DNA of 64,000 bases from Caballeronia hypogeia (GTDB taxonomy: Bacteria; Pseudomonadota; Gammaproteobacteria; Burkholderiales; Burkholderiaceae), in the NCBI RefSeq assembly GCF_001544875.2, contig NZ_FCOA02000005.1, positions 204,461 through 268,460 of the forward strand, given 5' to 3'. Shown one piece after another: positions 34,925 through 43,551 of this stretch (its first letter is position 1; each line of letters opens with the position of its first letter). A model generated the notes under the pieces. That model saw nothing but the letters and a program-made list of their open reading frames with translations. It had not been told where the DNA came from and did no database searches. Both the position numbers and the translations under genes were made by a program.

Positions 34925-35869
34925 ATGAACAGGCTTGCCGATATGACCGCAGCGGTGACCGGACGCGCGCTGGCGCTGCTTCTGACGGTTCTCGCGCTAT
35001 CCGCCGTGTGCGCCGACGCCTACTGCCAGGAACCCGCGGATGCGGGAGGCAGCGACGCAGCGCGCCTGCACGCCAAGTACCAAAGCCTGGCGCAGCAGCT
35101 CAGCCACAACGCGTTTCACCGCGAGCTGTACCTGGAGTCGGCGGAAACCGGTTCCTCGCTCAAGGGCGACGTCTATGCCGTGGTCGACTATCCGTTCGCC
35201 ACGGTCAACGGCGCGCTCAACGATCCGGCGCAGGGCCCCGCCAACTGGTGCGACGTGCTGATCCTGCACCTGAACACCAAGTATTGCCGTCCGTCGACGA
35301 GTGGCGGCGGCACCCAGCTCATCGTGAACGTGGGCAGAAAGGTCGAAGAAAAGCTTTCCTCCACTTATCGCGTGGAATTCAATTACAAATCAGTCGCAAC
35401 CAGCGCGACGTACTTTCAGGTCGACCTCGACGCCGACACGGGACCGATGAGCACCAAGAATTACCGCATCGTGCTGGAGGCCACGCCGATCGGGCCCGCA
35501 CGCACCTTTCTGCATCTGACCTATTCGTATGGATACGGCATGGCGGGGCGCATCGCGATGAAGACGTATCTCGGGACCATCGGCAGCGACAAGGTGGGCT
35601 TCACCATGGCGAAAGACGCATCGGGCGGGCAGCCGGAGTACATCGGCGGAGTCCGCGGACTCGTGGAGCGCAATACGATGCGCTACTACCTTGCGATCGA
35701 CTCTTATTTGCAGGCGCTGTCGAGCCCGCCCGCGAAGCGCCTCGATCAGCGCCTCGACACCTGGTTCGACGCCACCGAGAAGTTTCCGCGCCAGTTGCAC
35801 GAAGTCGACCGGGACGAGTATCTGACAATGAAACACAACGAATACAAGCGCCAGCAGACCGCGCAATGA
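34925..35869 (+). CDS. Secreted protein of unknown function
   Basis: The 314-residue protein starts with a signal peptide (hydrophobic core about residues 13-31, LALLLTVLALSAVCADA) and is otherwise soluble, so it should be periplasmic. The start ATG is preceded by a very strong ribosome site, GGAGGTGA. Two cysteines (WCDVLI, KYCRPS) could form a disulfide. A central beta-rich stretch (YRVEFNYKSV, YFQVDLDAD, FLHLTYSYGYG) suggests a SRPBCC-like or lipid-binding barrel, but I cannot name a family. It stands alone, divergent from the BKACE operon and 284 bases before the porin gene. Confidence 0.8.
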   Translation: MNRLADMTAAVTGRALALLLTVLALSAVCADAYCQEPADAGGSDAARLHAKYQSLAQQLSHNAFHRELYLESAETGSSLKGDVYAVVDYPFATVNGALNDPAQGPANWCDVLILHLNTKYCRPSTSGGGTQLIVNVGRKVEEKLSSTYRVEFNYKSVATSATYFQVDLDADTGPMSTKNYRIVLEATPIGPARTFLHLTYSYGYGMAGRIAMKTYLGTIGSDKVGFTMAKDASGGQPEYIGGVRGLVERNTMRYYLAIDSYLQALSSPPAKRLDQRLDTWFDATEKFPRQLHEVDRDEYLTMKHNEYKRQQTAQ

Positions 35870-36153
35870 CATCGCTCTCCGTATCAACCCTCACCCTCCC
35901 GCCGCGAGAGGGGTTCGGCTCGTAACGTTTATGTAGTCTTGCATTGGTGATGCGCCGTGTGCCCGTGCCCGCTTCCTCTGACGACAGCGTGTGCCCGCCA
36001 CCGGCCGACGCATCGCGTGGTCGTCGCGTCTCTGCGCGGTGTCCCACGCTGGAGCAGGGGAGACAAACGGGCCGTTCGAGGGAGACGTTTTGCATATCGC
36101 AGAAGATTCCCGAATCGAATGCATGAATGCAATTTCAAAGATATGGATAGCTA

Positions 36154-37302
36154 ATGAAACTAAAAGCAACCAGCGCCGCGGCACTGATCGGTATGACTTC
36201 CGTCGCCGCGCACGCACAATCCTCGGTGACGCTTTATGGTGTCGTCGATTCGGGGTTCCTTTATCAGAGCACCGCGGCGGCTTCTTTCGCGCCCAATGCG
36301 CCCAATCTCGGGAAGGTGTACCGATTCAAGGACGGCGGCATTTATTCGAGCGGCTGGGGCATCAAGGGCAGCGAGGATATCGGCGGCGGATATAAGATCA
36401 ACTTCAAGCTGCAAAGTGCCTTCGACAGCGGCACCGGCAAAGCCGGCCTCTCCGACACGCCGGGCGTCACCGCGGCATTCAACCAGTACGCGACGGTCGG
36501 CGTCTCGGGTCCGTTCGGCAAGTTCGACGCGGGCCGTCAGATCGTGCCGATGATCTGGGCGATGTACGACACCGACGTGCGCGGCGCGCAATACTTCGGC
36601 AGCATCCTGACCGCATGGCTCGGCATGAACCAGGCGGGGGGCTGGCCCGGCACGAGCACAAACGGCTCGATCGGCGCGCTGTACGACAGCAACGCGCTGG
36701 TGTACGAGTCGCCCAAGTTCTATGGCGCATCGGTCGCGCTGGAATATGCGCCGGGCGGCGTCCCAGGACATTTTCAAGGCGGCACGCGCGAGTCGGCGGT
36801 GCTCAAATATTCGAACTACGGGCTGAACCTGGCCGCGGCTTACTACAACGGCCACGACGCGAATCCGTTTCCCGCGACGTATCCCGCCACGCCCGCGATC
36901 CCGGCCACCGGCCAGGACAACAACCGATTTCTCTACGTCGGCGCCCAGTACACGTTTTATGGTTTCTCCGTGTCAGGATCCTACGGCCACGGCAAGAATC
37001 CGGCGAACAGCAGCCGTGCCGATATCGATATGTATTCAGCTGGTCTCGGCTATCGATTCACCCCCGCTCTGAAGGTGACTTCCGGCTTCTATTACCTGAA
37101 GGACAACAACAACTCGAACAACCATTCGAGCGAGTTCGCGGTGGGAGCGGAGTACGGCTTCTCCAAGCGCACGACGGCGTATGCGCAGGTTGGTCACGTC
37201 AGCAACAACGGCACCATGAACCAGACCATCGTGTACGGGCAGCCGGTCGCGCCGGGCGAATCGACGACCGCCGCGATGATCGGCGTGCGGCACAACTTCT
37301 GA
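36154..37302 (+). CDS. Gram-negative porin (OmpC-like, porin_4 type)
   Basis: This is a general-diffusion outer-membrane trimeric porin. The 382-residue precursor has a signal peptide ending AHAQ near residue 22, then the opening SSVTLYGVVDSGF that is standard for Burkholderiales porins. It also has GWGIKGSEDIGGGYKINF, the FGKFDAGRQ turn, and a C-terminal beta signal ending in phenylalanine (IGVRHNF). Burkholderiales carry many paralogues with diverse small-molecule preferences; this one cannot be assigned a substrate. It is followed 43 bases later by a BON-domain gene in the same direction. The ribosome site is weak. Confidence 0.92.
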   Translation: MKLKATSAAALIGMTSVAAHAQSSVTLYGVVDSGFLYQSTAAASFAPNAPNLGKVYRFKDGGIYSSGWGIKGSEDIGGGYKINFKLQSAFDSGTGKAGLSDTPGVTAAFNQYATVGVSGPFGKFDAGRQIVPMIWAMYDTDVRGAQYFGSILTAWLGMNQAGGWPGTSTNGSIGALYDSNALVYESPKFYGASVALEYAPGGVPGHFQGGTRESAVLKYSNYGLNLAAAYYNGHDANPFPATYPATPAIPATGQDNNRFLYVGAQYTFYGFSVSGSYGHGKNPANSSRADIDMYSAGLGYRFTPALKVTSGFYYLKDNNNSNNHSSEFAVGAEYGFSKRTTAYAQVGHVSNNGTMNQTIVYGQPVAPGESTTAAMIGVRHNF

Positions 37303-37345
37303 CGGGGCGCGCAATGCGCGCGGACCACAACGACAGGAATTACGA

Positions 37346-37699
37346 ATGAACGCAAAAAATACACTCAAGCTGGCATGCGGGGCGCTGCTCGTTCTGGCAT
37401 GCGGATATAGCTGGTCCCAGTCGGGCGCCGCGAGCGCGGCCTCGGGCGGCGCATCGGCTTCGGCCGCGCCAGCGCAGTCGAACCGCACCCTGCGCCGGGC
37501 CGTCTATGCCGCGTTTGCGAAGGACAAGTCGATCGATGCCGGCGATGTCGGCGTGAGCGCGAAGAACGGCGCCGTGACGCTCACGGGCACCGTCGACCGC
37601 GCCGATCAGATCGACAAGGCCGCCACGCTCGCCAAAGGCGTTCCCGGGGTCGTTTCGGTGCAGAACAAACTCACCGTGAAGCGGGCCTTCAGCCAGTAA
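37346..37699 (+). CDS. BON-domain periplasmic protein
   Basis: This 117-residue exported protein has a signal sequence (LACGALLVLACGYSWSQ). A cysteine at its end gives a weak lipobox, so it may be a lipoprotein. A low-complexity Ala/Ser/Gly linker follows, then one BON domain (residues about 50-112) with the typical AVTLTGTVDRADQ and GVPGVVSVQNKL. BON domains bind phospholipid or other envelope surfaces; relatives such as OsmY and DolP help envelope stability. A good AGGA site precedes the start. It follows the porin gene by 43 bases. Confidence 0.88.
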   Translation: MNAKNTLKLACGALLVLACGYSWSQSGAASAASGGASASAAPAQSNRTLRRAVYAAFAKDKSIDAGDVGVSAKNGAVTLTGTVDRADQIDKAATLAKGVPGVVSVQNKLTVKRAFSQ

Positions 37700-37718
37700 C
37701 GGCAACTGCAACCATCGC

Positions 37719-37754
37719 ATCGACCAGATGCCGCGCAAAGCGGATCTGGTCGAT
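37719..37754. terminator. Strong hairpin between convergent genes
   Basis: ATCGACCAGAT (37719-37729) pairs perfectly with ATCTGGTCGAT (37744-37754). An inner CCGC/GCGG pair (37731-37734 with 37740-37743) closes a 5-base loop, leaving a single bulged G at 37730. It fills the 64-base gap between the converging BON and SYLF genes. It lacks a T-run but is strong enough to serve both directions. Confidence 0.55.
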
Positions 37755-37763
37755 TGCGCTGCC

Positions 37764-38327
37764 TCATCCGTTGAGGTCATCGTCCTTGTAGTACTTGGTT
37801 CCTTTCGCCGTGAGCTCCACTGCCAGGCCTTTGTCGGTGAGTTGATATAGCCAGACTCCCGGTCCCACCGCTATCGCCCCTTCGTAGGAACTGCCTTTTT
37901 CATTTGCCTTGGCCGCCGCCGTTGCCTGTCCGCCAAAGGTCCATCCGGACGCGATGAAATCGTTCAGTCCGCTGGCGTTCTCGAATACCCAGACCTGCCG
38001 GAACTTCTTGACGCCGAAGCCCAGGCCAGCCTGAATTTCAGCCATCTTCATGTAGGTCACTGCCTTCGTCTTGTTATTGACGGCGACGCCCTTGCCCGTG
38101 CCGCTGCCGGCCAGCAGAATCTTCATGCCAAAGTTGCTGAACGCGGCGTAGCCCGCCGCCGACTGCACCGCCTTGCGTGCGGACGGTTGCGCCTTGAACA
38201 GCGCGTCGAGCGCGCTCCGGGCGGCGGCTTGCACCTCCGCCTGCTCTTCCTTCTTGCTCGCGCCGAAAGCGATGCGCGGCAATGCGAGCGCAGCGGTCAG
38301 AGTCATTACCACCGTCCGACGATTCAT
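37764..38327 (-). CDS. SYLF/YSC84-domain lipid-binding protein
   Basis: This 187-residue exported protein has a signal peptide (VVMTLTAALALPRIAFGA) and a SYLF domain covering most of the mature chain, with the marks GYAAFSNFGMKILLAGSG, AGLGFGVKKF and WLYQLTDKG. SYLF proteins bind phosphoinositides or other lipids in eukaryotes; the bacterial role is unclear but periplasmic. The start is ATG 38327, preceded by AAGGAG at ideal distance; a longer reading to 38381 lacks this. The gene stands alone and has a 14-base inverted repeat about 90 bases upstream. Confidence 0.9.
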   Translation of the reverse strand: MNRRTVVMTLTAALALPRIAFGASKKEEQAEVQAAARSALDALFKAQPSARKAVQSAAGYAAFSNFGMKILLAGSGTGKGVAVNNKTKAVTYMKMAEIQAGLGFGVKKFRQVWVFENASGLNDFIASGWTFGGQATAAAKANEKGSSYEGAIAVGPGVWLYQLTDKGLAVELTAKGTKYYKDDDLNG

Positions 38328-38419
38328 GATCGGCTCCTTTGCGAAGCAGCTTCGCAGAGACAGCGTGTCGAGGGAAGTCAACGGCGCATCGATCTGGAAT
38401 ATAGGCAGTAAACGCGCAA

Positions 38420-38461
38420 TTTTCCACGAAGCGTTGCGAGCGGCGTACGCTTCGTGGAAAA
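38420..38461. promoter_or_regulatory. 14-base inverted repeat upstream of the SYLF gene
   Basis: TTTTCCACGAAGCG (38420-38433) and CGCTTCGTGGAAAA (38448-38461) are exact inverted copies, with 14 bases between. The T-rich side comes first and the A-rich side last, the reverse of a terminator on either strand. It lies 93-134 bases upstream of the SYLF start codon. A regulator operator or an RNA leader structure are the best explanations. Confidence 0.45.
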
Positions 38462-38503
38462 CCCGCCTGAACTCGGCAACCGATCAGGCGATGGCGACGG
38501 CAT

Positions 38504-38538
38504 GAAGCCGCGCGCGGACACCATCCGCGCGCGGCTTC
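38504..38538 (-). terminator. 15-base-pair GC hairpin after the acyl-CoA dehydrogenase gene
   Basis: GAAGCCGCGCGCGGA (38504-38518) pairs perfectly with TCCGCGCGCGGCTTC (38524-38538) across 5 bases. On the minus strand it begins 23 bases after the dehydrogenase stop at 38562. No T-run follows, as is common for terminators in GC-rich genomes. Confidence 0.6.
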
Positions 38539-38561
38539 CATCCGACGATCAACGCACCGGC

Positions 38562-40352
38562 TTAGAACTGATCTTCGGCGAGCGCGAGCATGCCCTGATC
38601 GCTCTTCGCGCTGACGATCGACGCTTCCAGCGCGACGGCCTGCGGCAGTAGATGATCGGCGTAGAAGTGCGCGGTCGCGATCTTCGCGCCGTAGAACGCG
38701 GGATCGTCGGCGCGTTTCGTGTGCGCGACGATCAGAGCGCGCGCCATCTGCCAGCCCGACAGCACGATGCCCGCGAGCTTCAGGTACGCGACACTGCCTG
38801 CGAAGACGGCTTTCGGGTCTTCCTTGGCGTTGTGCAACATGAACTCGACGGTGTTCGCGAGCGCGGCGCGCCCGGCCTGGAGCCGTCGATGCATCGCGTC
38901 GAATGCCGCGCCGTCATGCCGCTCGAGCGCGGCGAGCGTTTCGTCGATCTGCGCGAGGATCGCGCGGGCCGTCGCGCCGCCGTCGCGAAGCGTCTTGCGG
39001 CCGATCAGGTCGTTGGCCTGAATCGCGGTCGTGCCTTCGTAGATCGTGAGGATGCGGGCATCGCGAAAGTGCTGGGCCGCGCCCGTTTCTTCGATGAAGC
39101 CCATGCCCCCGTGCACCTGCACGCCGAGGCTCGTGACGTCGATCGACATCTCCGTGCTCCAGCCCTTCACGATCGGCACGAGGAACTCGTAGATGGCCGC
39201 GTGTTTCGCGCGCATGCCGGCGTCCGCTGCATGATGCGCGATGTCCGAATGAGCCGCCGCGACGTAAGCGAGTGCGCGGGCGCCCTCGGTCAGGGCGCGC
39301 ATCGTCGCGAGCATGCGTCGCACATCCGGATGATGAATGATGGCGACGGACTGTTTCTCGGAACCGTCGACCGGCCGGCTCTGCACGCGATCCTTCGCAT
39401 AGGCGGCGGCCTGCTGATAGGCGCGATCGGAGACCGCGATGCCCTGCACGCCCACTGCGAATCGCGCGGCATTCATCATGATGAACATGTACTCGACGCC
39501 GCGATTCTCCTCGCCGATCAGATAGCCGATCGCGCCGCCATGATCGCCGTATTGCAGCACGGCGGTCGGGCTCGCCTTGATGCCCAGCTTGTGCTCGATC
39601 GACACGCAATGCACGTCGTTACGCGCGCCCAGGGAGCCGTCTTCGTTCACGAGGAACTTCGGCACGAGAAAGAGCGAGATGCCCTTGACGCCATCGGGCG
39701 CGCCCGGCGTGCGGGCCAGCACCAGATGGACGATGTTCTCCGCCATGTCGTGCTCGCCGTAGGTGATGAAGATCTTCGTGCCGAACACCTTGTAGGTGCC
39801 GTCGCCCTGCGCTTCGGCGCGCGTGCGCACGAGCGCGAGATCGGAACCGGCCTGCGGCTCCGTCAGGTTCATGGTGCCGGTCCATTCGCCCGAAATGAGC
39901 CTGGGCAGATAACGTTGCTTGAGTTCGTCGGAACCGGCCGTGAGCAGCGCTTCGATCGCGCCGTCGGTGAGGAGCGGGCAAAGCGCGAAGGACATGTTCG
40001 CGGCGTTCAGCATCTCGATGCACGGCGTCGCGATCAGCTTCGGCAAGCCTTGCCCGCCGAATTCGACCGGATGCACCACGCCTTGCCAGCCGCCTTCGCC
40101 GTACTGGCGGAAGGCTTCCTTGAAACCGGGCGTCGTGGTGACAACGCCCTCGCGCCACTCGCTCGGGCGCTTGTCGCCCTCGACGTTGAGCGGCGCCAGA
40201 ACCTGGCCGTTGAATTTCGCGGCTTCGTCCAGCACGGCCTGCGCCGTTTCGAGCGTGGCGTCCTCGCAGCCCGGCAGCGTCGAAATGCCCGCCACGTCGG
40301 CGAGTTCGTCGATCACGAACAACATGTCTTTCAGCGGTGCGGTGTAACTCAA
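38562..40352 (-). CDS. Acyl-CoA dehydrogenase (FAD)
   Basis: The enzyme oxidises acyl-CoA to trans-2-enoyl-CoA in the cytosol. The 596-residue protein is of the long type, with an N-terminal extension, the FAD-binding NLTEPQAGSDLALVRT and KIFITYGEHDM, the VHGGMGFIEETGAAQ region, and the catalytic glutamate in LTIYEGTTAIQANDL, then a 150-residue C-terminal domain. The start is TTG at 40352, eight bases after GGAGAG, giving the family N-terminus SYTAPLKDMLF; the upstream frame extension is not protein-like. It is monocistronic, ends at a strong hairpin and is divergent from the binding-protein gene at 40693. Confidence 0.92.
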   Translation of the reverse strand: MSYTAPLKDMLFVIDELADVAGISTLPGCEDATLETAQAVLDEAAKFNGQVLAPLNVEGDKRPSEWREGVVTTTPGFKEAFRQYGEGGWQGVVHPVEFGGQGLPKLIATPCIEMLNAANMSFALCPLLTDGAIEALLTAGSDELKQRYLPRLISGEWTGTMNLTEPQAGSDLALVRTRAEAQGDGTYKVFGTKIFITYGEHDMAENIVHLVLARTPGAPDGVKGISLFLVPKFLVNEDGSLGARNDVHCVSIEHKLGIKASPTAVLQYGDHGGAIGYLIGEENRGVEYMFIMMNAARFAVGVQGIAVSDRAYQQAAAYAKDRVQSRPVDGSEKQSVAIIHHPDVRRMLATMRALTEGARALAYVAAAHSDIAHHAADAGMRAKHAAIYEFLVPIVKGWSTEMSIDVTSLGVQVHGGMGFIEETGAAQHFRDARILTIYEGTTAIQANDLIGRKTLRDGGATARAILAQIDETLAALERHDGAAFDAMHRRLQAGRAALANTVEFMLHNAKEDPKAVFAGSVAYLKLAGIVLSGWQMARALIVAHTKRADDPAFYGAKIATAHFYADHLLPQAVALEASIVSAKSDQGMLALAEDQF

Positions 40353-40692
40353 TTTGACTCTCCGGATGAATGTGTCCGAGCGCGACTGCAGCCGGGATGT
40401 CGAAGAGGCCACCGGTGATCGAACTCGATGTAAGGGGGCTTGCTGCAATGAAAGTGCGCCCGAGTCGCATCGTAGGGCGGAGCGATCCGGCACGCGCCTC
40501 CCGCAGCGGGAGGGGGGCGCCTTCGCTTGCGACTTTCGTCATGGACGAATCGGCTGAAATCCGGCGCGCGGCGCGATGGGCGGCGCAACACACAGTGCGC
40601 AAAGTCCTCTTGAACTGGCTTCAGTTTCATCTACAACTCAGAAGGGCACGCGTCACGCGGACCGGACCAAGAACAGGAAAAACCAAAAGACG
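40353..40692. other. Divergent intergenic region
   Basis: These 340 bases separate the divergent acyl-CoA dehydrogenase and binding-protein genes and should contain both promoters. A small GC hairpin (CCTCCCGC with GCGGGAGG, near 40498-40515) is the only structure I see. No confident promoter hexamers or gene were found. Confidence 0.45.
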
Positions 40693-41730
40693 ATGAAAAA
40701 GCCAACGGGGTGCTTCATCGCGGTCGTCGGCGCTGTTCTCCTTGCCTTGCTGACATGGCCTATGGCCGTTCTTCCGGCTGGCTCGGAAACGCTCGCGCAC
40801 GTCAAGGCTAGAGGCGTTCTGCGCTGCGGAGTCAGTGAGGGCATCGCCGGTTTTTCGCAGCAGGACGCATCCGGGCGCTGGTCCGGCATCGACGCCGATT
40901 TCTGCCGCGCGGTGGCCGCCGCGACGCTCGGCGATCCGGAGAAGGTCGCTTTCGTTCCGCTCAGGGCATCGGCGCGCTTTCCCGCGCTCAGGACGGGCCG
41001 CATCGATCTGCTCGCGCGCAACACCACCTGGACGCTGCTTCGCGAAGGCACGCTCGGCGTGCAGTTCGCGGGCGTGCTCTTCTACGACGCGCAGGCCTTC
41101 ATGGTGCCCGCCAAAAGCGGCGTGCGCGCGCTGTCGGCGCTCAAGGGCGCGACGGTCTGCGTTCAACGCGAGACCTCCAGCCAGGACAACCTGATCGGTT
41201 ACTCGAAGGCGAACGCGCTTGATCTGAAGCCGGTCGTGGTCGCATCGGTGGCGGAGCTGGAGCAGGCGTTCCTGTCCGGCCGATGCAGCGCGTCGACGGC
41301 TGACGCGTCCCTGCTCGCCGCATTGCGCCACCGTGCGCCCGACGGCGCGGCTACGCTCGCGATCCTGCCCGAGCGCATCTCGAAGCAGCCGCAGGCCCCG
41401 GCCGTGCGCGACGACGACACCGCCTGGCTCGTCATCGTGCGCTGGGTGCTCTATACGCTGATCACCGCCGAAGAGCTCGGCGTGACGCGCGCAAACCAGG
41501 CGGAACAGGTTCGCGATCCGGTCGTGACGCGCGCGCTCGTGCCGGACGCGGCTGTTTCCGCGACGCTCGGCATCGAGCCCGGCTGGACGCTGCGGGCGCT
41601 TTCGAGCGCGGGCAACTACGGCGAAATGTTCGGGCGCAATCTCGGCGCGGCAAGTCCGCTCGGAATGGAGCGCGGGCTCAACGATCTCTATACGCGCGGC
41701 GGCCTGATGTACGCGCCGCCGATGCAATAG
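40693..41730 (+). CDS. Solute-binding protein, general amino acid (AapJ-like) type
   Basis: This 345-residue periplasmic binding protein starts with a signal peptide (VVGAVLLALLTWPMAVLPAG). The AapJ/BztA pattern follows: ARGVLRCGVSEGIAGFS, WSGIDADFCRAVAAA, GRIDLLARNTTWTL and, near the C-terminus, WTLRALSSAGNYGEMFGRNLG. Relatives feed ABC transporters for glutamate and other polar L-amino acids. No ABC permease or ATPase is adjacent. Instead the next gene, 14 bases downstream, is an ArsB/NhaD-type permease. The start is ATG 40693; upstream in-frame sequence is not a signal peptide. Confidence 0.85.
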   Translation: MKKPTGCFIAVVGAVLLALLTWPMAVLPAGSETLAHVKARGVLRCGVSEGIAGFSQQDASGRWSGIDADFCRAVAAATLGDPEKVAFVPLRASARFPALRTGRIDLLARNTTWTLLREGTLGVQFAGVLFYDAQAFMVPAKSGVRALSALKGATVCVQRETSSQDNLIGYSKANALDLKPVVVASVAELEQAFLSGRCSASTADASLLAALRHRAPDGAATLAILPERISKQPQAPAVRDDDTAWLVIVRWVLYTLITAEELGVTRANQAEQVRDPVVTRALVPDAAVSATLGIEPGWTLRALSSAGNYGEMFGRNLGAASPLGMERGLNDLYTRGGLMYAPPMQ

Positions 41731-41744
41731 CGCGCGGACCCATC

Positions 41745-43085
41745 ATGAGCGACTGGCAAATCTATCTCGTGGTCGGCGTGTTCGCCGTGGTGATCCTCGT
41801 GATCGCCTTCGATCTGATCGACATGGCCGTGGCCGCGCTCGTCGGCGCGAGCGTGCTGATCGCGCTGCGCATCCTCGACGAACAGGACCTGATCGCCACC
41901 GCGCGAACCTCGGCGGGGCCGATCAGCCTGCTGTTCGGCGGCATGGTCGTCGCGCGGATTCTCTCGACCACCGGTCTGTTCGATCTCGTCGGCGACTACT
42001 ATCTCAGGGCCACGGGCGGCAGCGGCAAGCGTTTCCTGCTTCTGCTGATCCTGATCGTGGCGCCGCTATGCGCGCTGCTTCCCAATGCGACGACCGTGGT
42101 CCTGCTCGCGCCGATCATCATTCGCGTCGCGCGCGCGCTCGACATCGACATCGTGCCGCCGATGATCCTCACCGCCGTGCTCAGCAACGCCGCCGGCCTG
42201 CTGACGCTCGTGGGCGACCCGGCGACGTTTCTCGTGGGCAGCTCGATCGGCATGAGCTTCGGGGAGTATCTGCGGCGTGCGAGTCTCGGCGGCGTGCTGG
42301 CGATCGCCGTGATCATTCCGCTCCTGCCGGTGCTGATGCGCGACATCTGGCGCAGCGCGAAGCCTTTGCCGCCGCGCGGCCCCAGCGTGAAGCTCAAGCG
42401 CCCTGTGTATGCCGGGCTCGCCATCGTCGTGCTCGCGCTGATGATGGTCCTCTTCGTGCTCGGCGAGGAGCTGCCGACGCGCATCGTGCCGCCCGTCGTC
42501 GCGGTGATCGCCAGCGCGCTCGCCTTGCTCGTCGCATACGCGTTCAAGGTCGAGCCGACCGATCGCGTGCTGCGCGATGTCGACTGGAAGACGCTGCTGT
42601 TTCTCGCGTGCATTTTCTGTCTCGTGCAGGGCATGGCGAAGACGGGCCTCCTGCAGGTGATGTCGCTCAAGCTTTACGAGGTGTTCGGCACGCGTCTCAC
42701 GCTCGTCGCGCTCGCGATGATCTGCGGCATCGGCCTTCTGTCGTCGCTGCTCGCCAACGTGCCGGTCGCGGCTGCATCCATCGTGATGGTCAAGGGCTAT
42801 CTCGTCACCGCCGAGTTCGTTCCGGAGGCGGCGTTGTCGGACCAGTTCACGCAGTGGCCCGACGCGGTGATCCCCGTGTTCATCGGCATGATGTACGGCG
42901 CGACGCTGGGCGGCAACGCGACGCTGGTCGGTTCGGCGGCCAATATCGTCGCCGCGGGCATCTGCTCGCAGGAAGGCGCGCCGGTCAGCTTCGGCCGGTT
43001 CCTGCGCTATGGCCTGCCGTTCACGGTGTGCCAGTTGCTGGTGACGGCGCTTTATGTCCTCGCGCTGGGGCGCATGCTTCATTGA
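41745..43085 (+). CDS. ArsB/NhaD-superfamily (SLC13-like) permease
   Basis: This 446-residue inner-membrane carrier of the ion transporter superfamily has about eleven segments and two inverted halves. The substrate-site loops are clear: LLPNATTVVLLAPI and SNAAGLLTLVGDPATFLVG in the first half, LLANVPVAAASIV and GATLGGNATLVGSAANIVAAG in the second. Such proteins carry arsenite, citrate, dicarboxylates or sodium/proton exchange; I cannot decide which. It lies 14 bases after an amino-acid-type binding protein, an unusual pairing, and 99 bases before a cupin gene. Confidence 0.87.
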   Translation: MSDWQIYLVVGVFAVVILVIAFDLIDMAVAALVGASVLIALRILDEQDLIATARTSAGPISLLFGGMVVARILSTTGLFDLVGDYYLRATGGSGKRFLLLLILIVAPLCALLPNATTVVLLAPIIIRVARALDIDIVPPMILTAVLSNAAGLLTLVGDPATFLVGSSIGMSFGEYLRRASLGGVLAIAVIIPLLPVLMRDIWRSAKPLPPRGPSVKLKRPVYAGLAIVVLALMMVLFVLGEELPTRIVPPVVAVIASALALLVAYAFKVEPTDRVLRDVDWKTLLFLACIFCLVQGMAKTGLLQVMSLKLYEVFGTRLTLVALAMICGIGLLSSLLANVPVAAASIVMVKGYLVTAEFVPEAALSDQFTQWPDAVIPVFIGMMYGATLGGNATLVGSAANIVAAGICSQEGAPVSFGRFLRYGLPFTVCQLLVTALYVLALGRMLH

Positions 43086-43184
43086 CGATATCCGCGTTGT
43101 ATTTGTCTCCATGTCGTCTAAATTCGAGTGATGCGCGGCGGCCGGTTCGCGCGGGATTTCGTCTGCGCATTGCGAGGAGAAGCC

Positions 43185-43547
43185 ATGGAATGCACGGAGA
43201 TTTATGCGGGCCCGGAAGGACACTCTTTGTTCAGAACCATAAGCGTGTTCGAAGTGGCTGAAGTGTTGTTCAACGGGGTCGCGGTGTCGCTCTCGTTGCC
43301 GCAACCATGCGAAAGCGTGCTCGTGCATGAGTTCGATGACAGCTATTGCCTCGGCTGGCATAACCCGCCATCGCGGCAGTACGTGGTCGTGCTCGAAGGC
43401 GAACTCGAAATCTCCGTGCAAGGGACGAATGCGGTCCAGCGTTTCGCGGCGGGCTCGATGTTCCTTGCGGGAGATATGCAGGGCACCGGACACCAGACAC
43501 GCGCGATCCGTGCAGGCCGCGCTCTGGTCCTCAACGTGCAGAGGTGA
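43185..43547 (+). CDS. Cupin-domain protein
   Basis: This 120-residue single-domain cupin begins at ATG 43185 after a GAGGAGA ribosome site; an ATG further upstream adds an Arg-rich, unlikely N-terminus. The cupin signature is partial: HNPPSRQYVVVLEGELEISV, with only one of the usual metal-binding histidines in motif 1 and GTGHQTRAI in motif 2. It might bind a metal or serve as a small-molecule sensor or isomerase. It precedes the SDR dehydrogenase by 4 bases, so the two are surely coexpressed and probably act on the same compound. Confidence 0.8.
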   Translation: MECTEIYAGPEGHSLFRTISVFEVAEVLFNGVAVSLSLPQPCESVLVHEFDDSYCLGWHNPPSRQYVVVLEGELEISVQGTNAVQRFAAGSMFLAGDMQGTGHQTRAIRAGRALVLNVQR

Positions 43548-43551
43548 GGCC

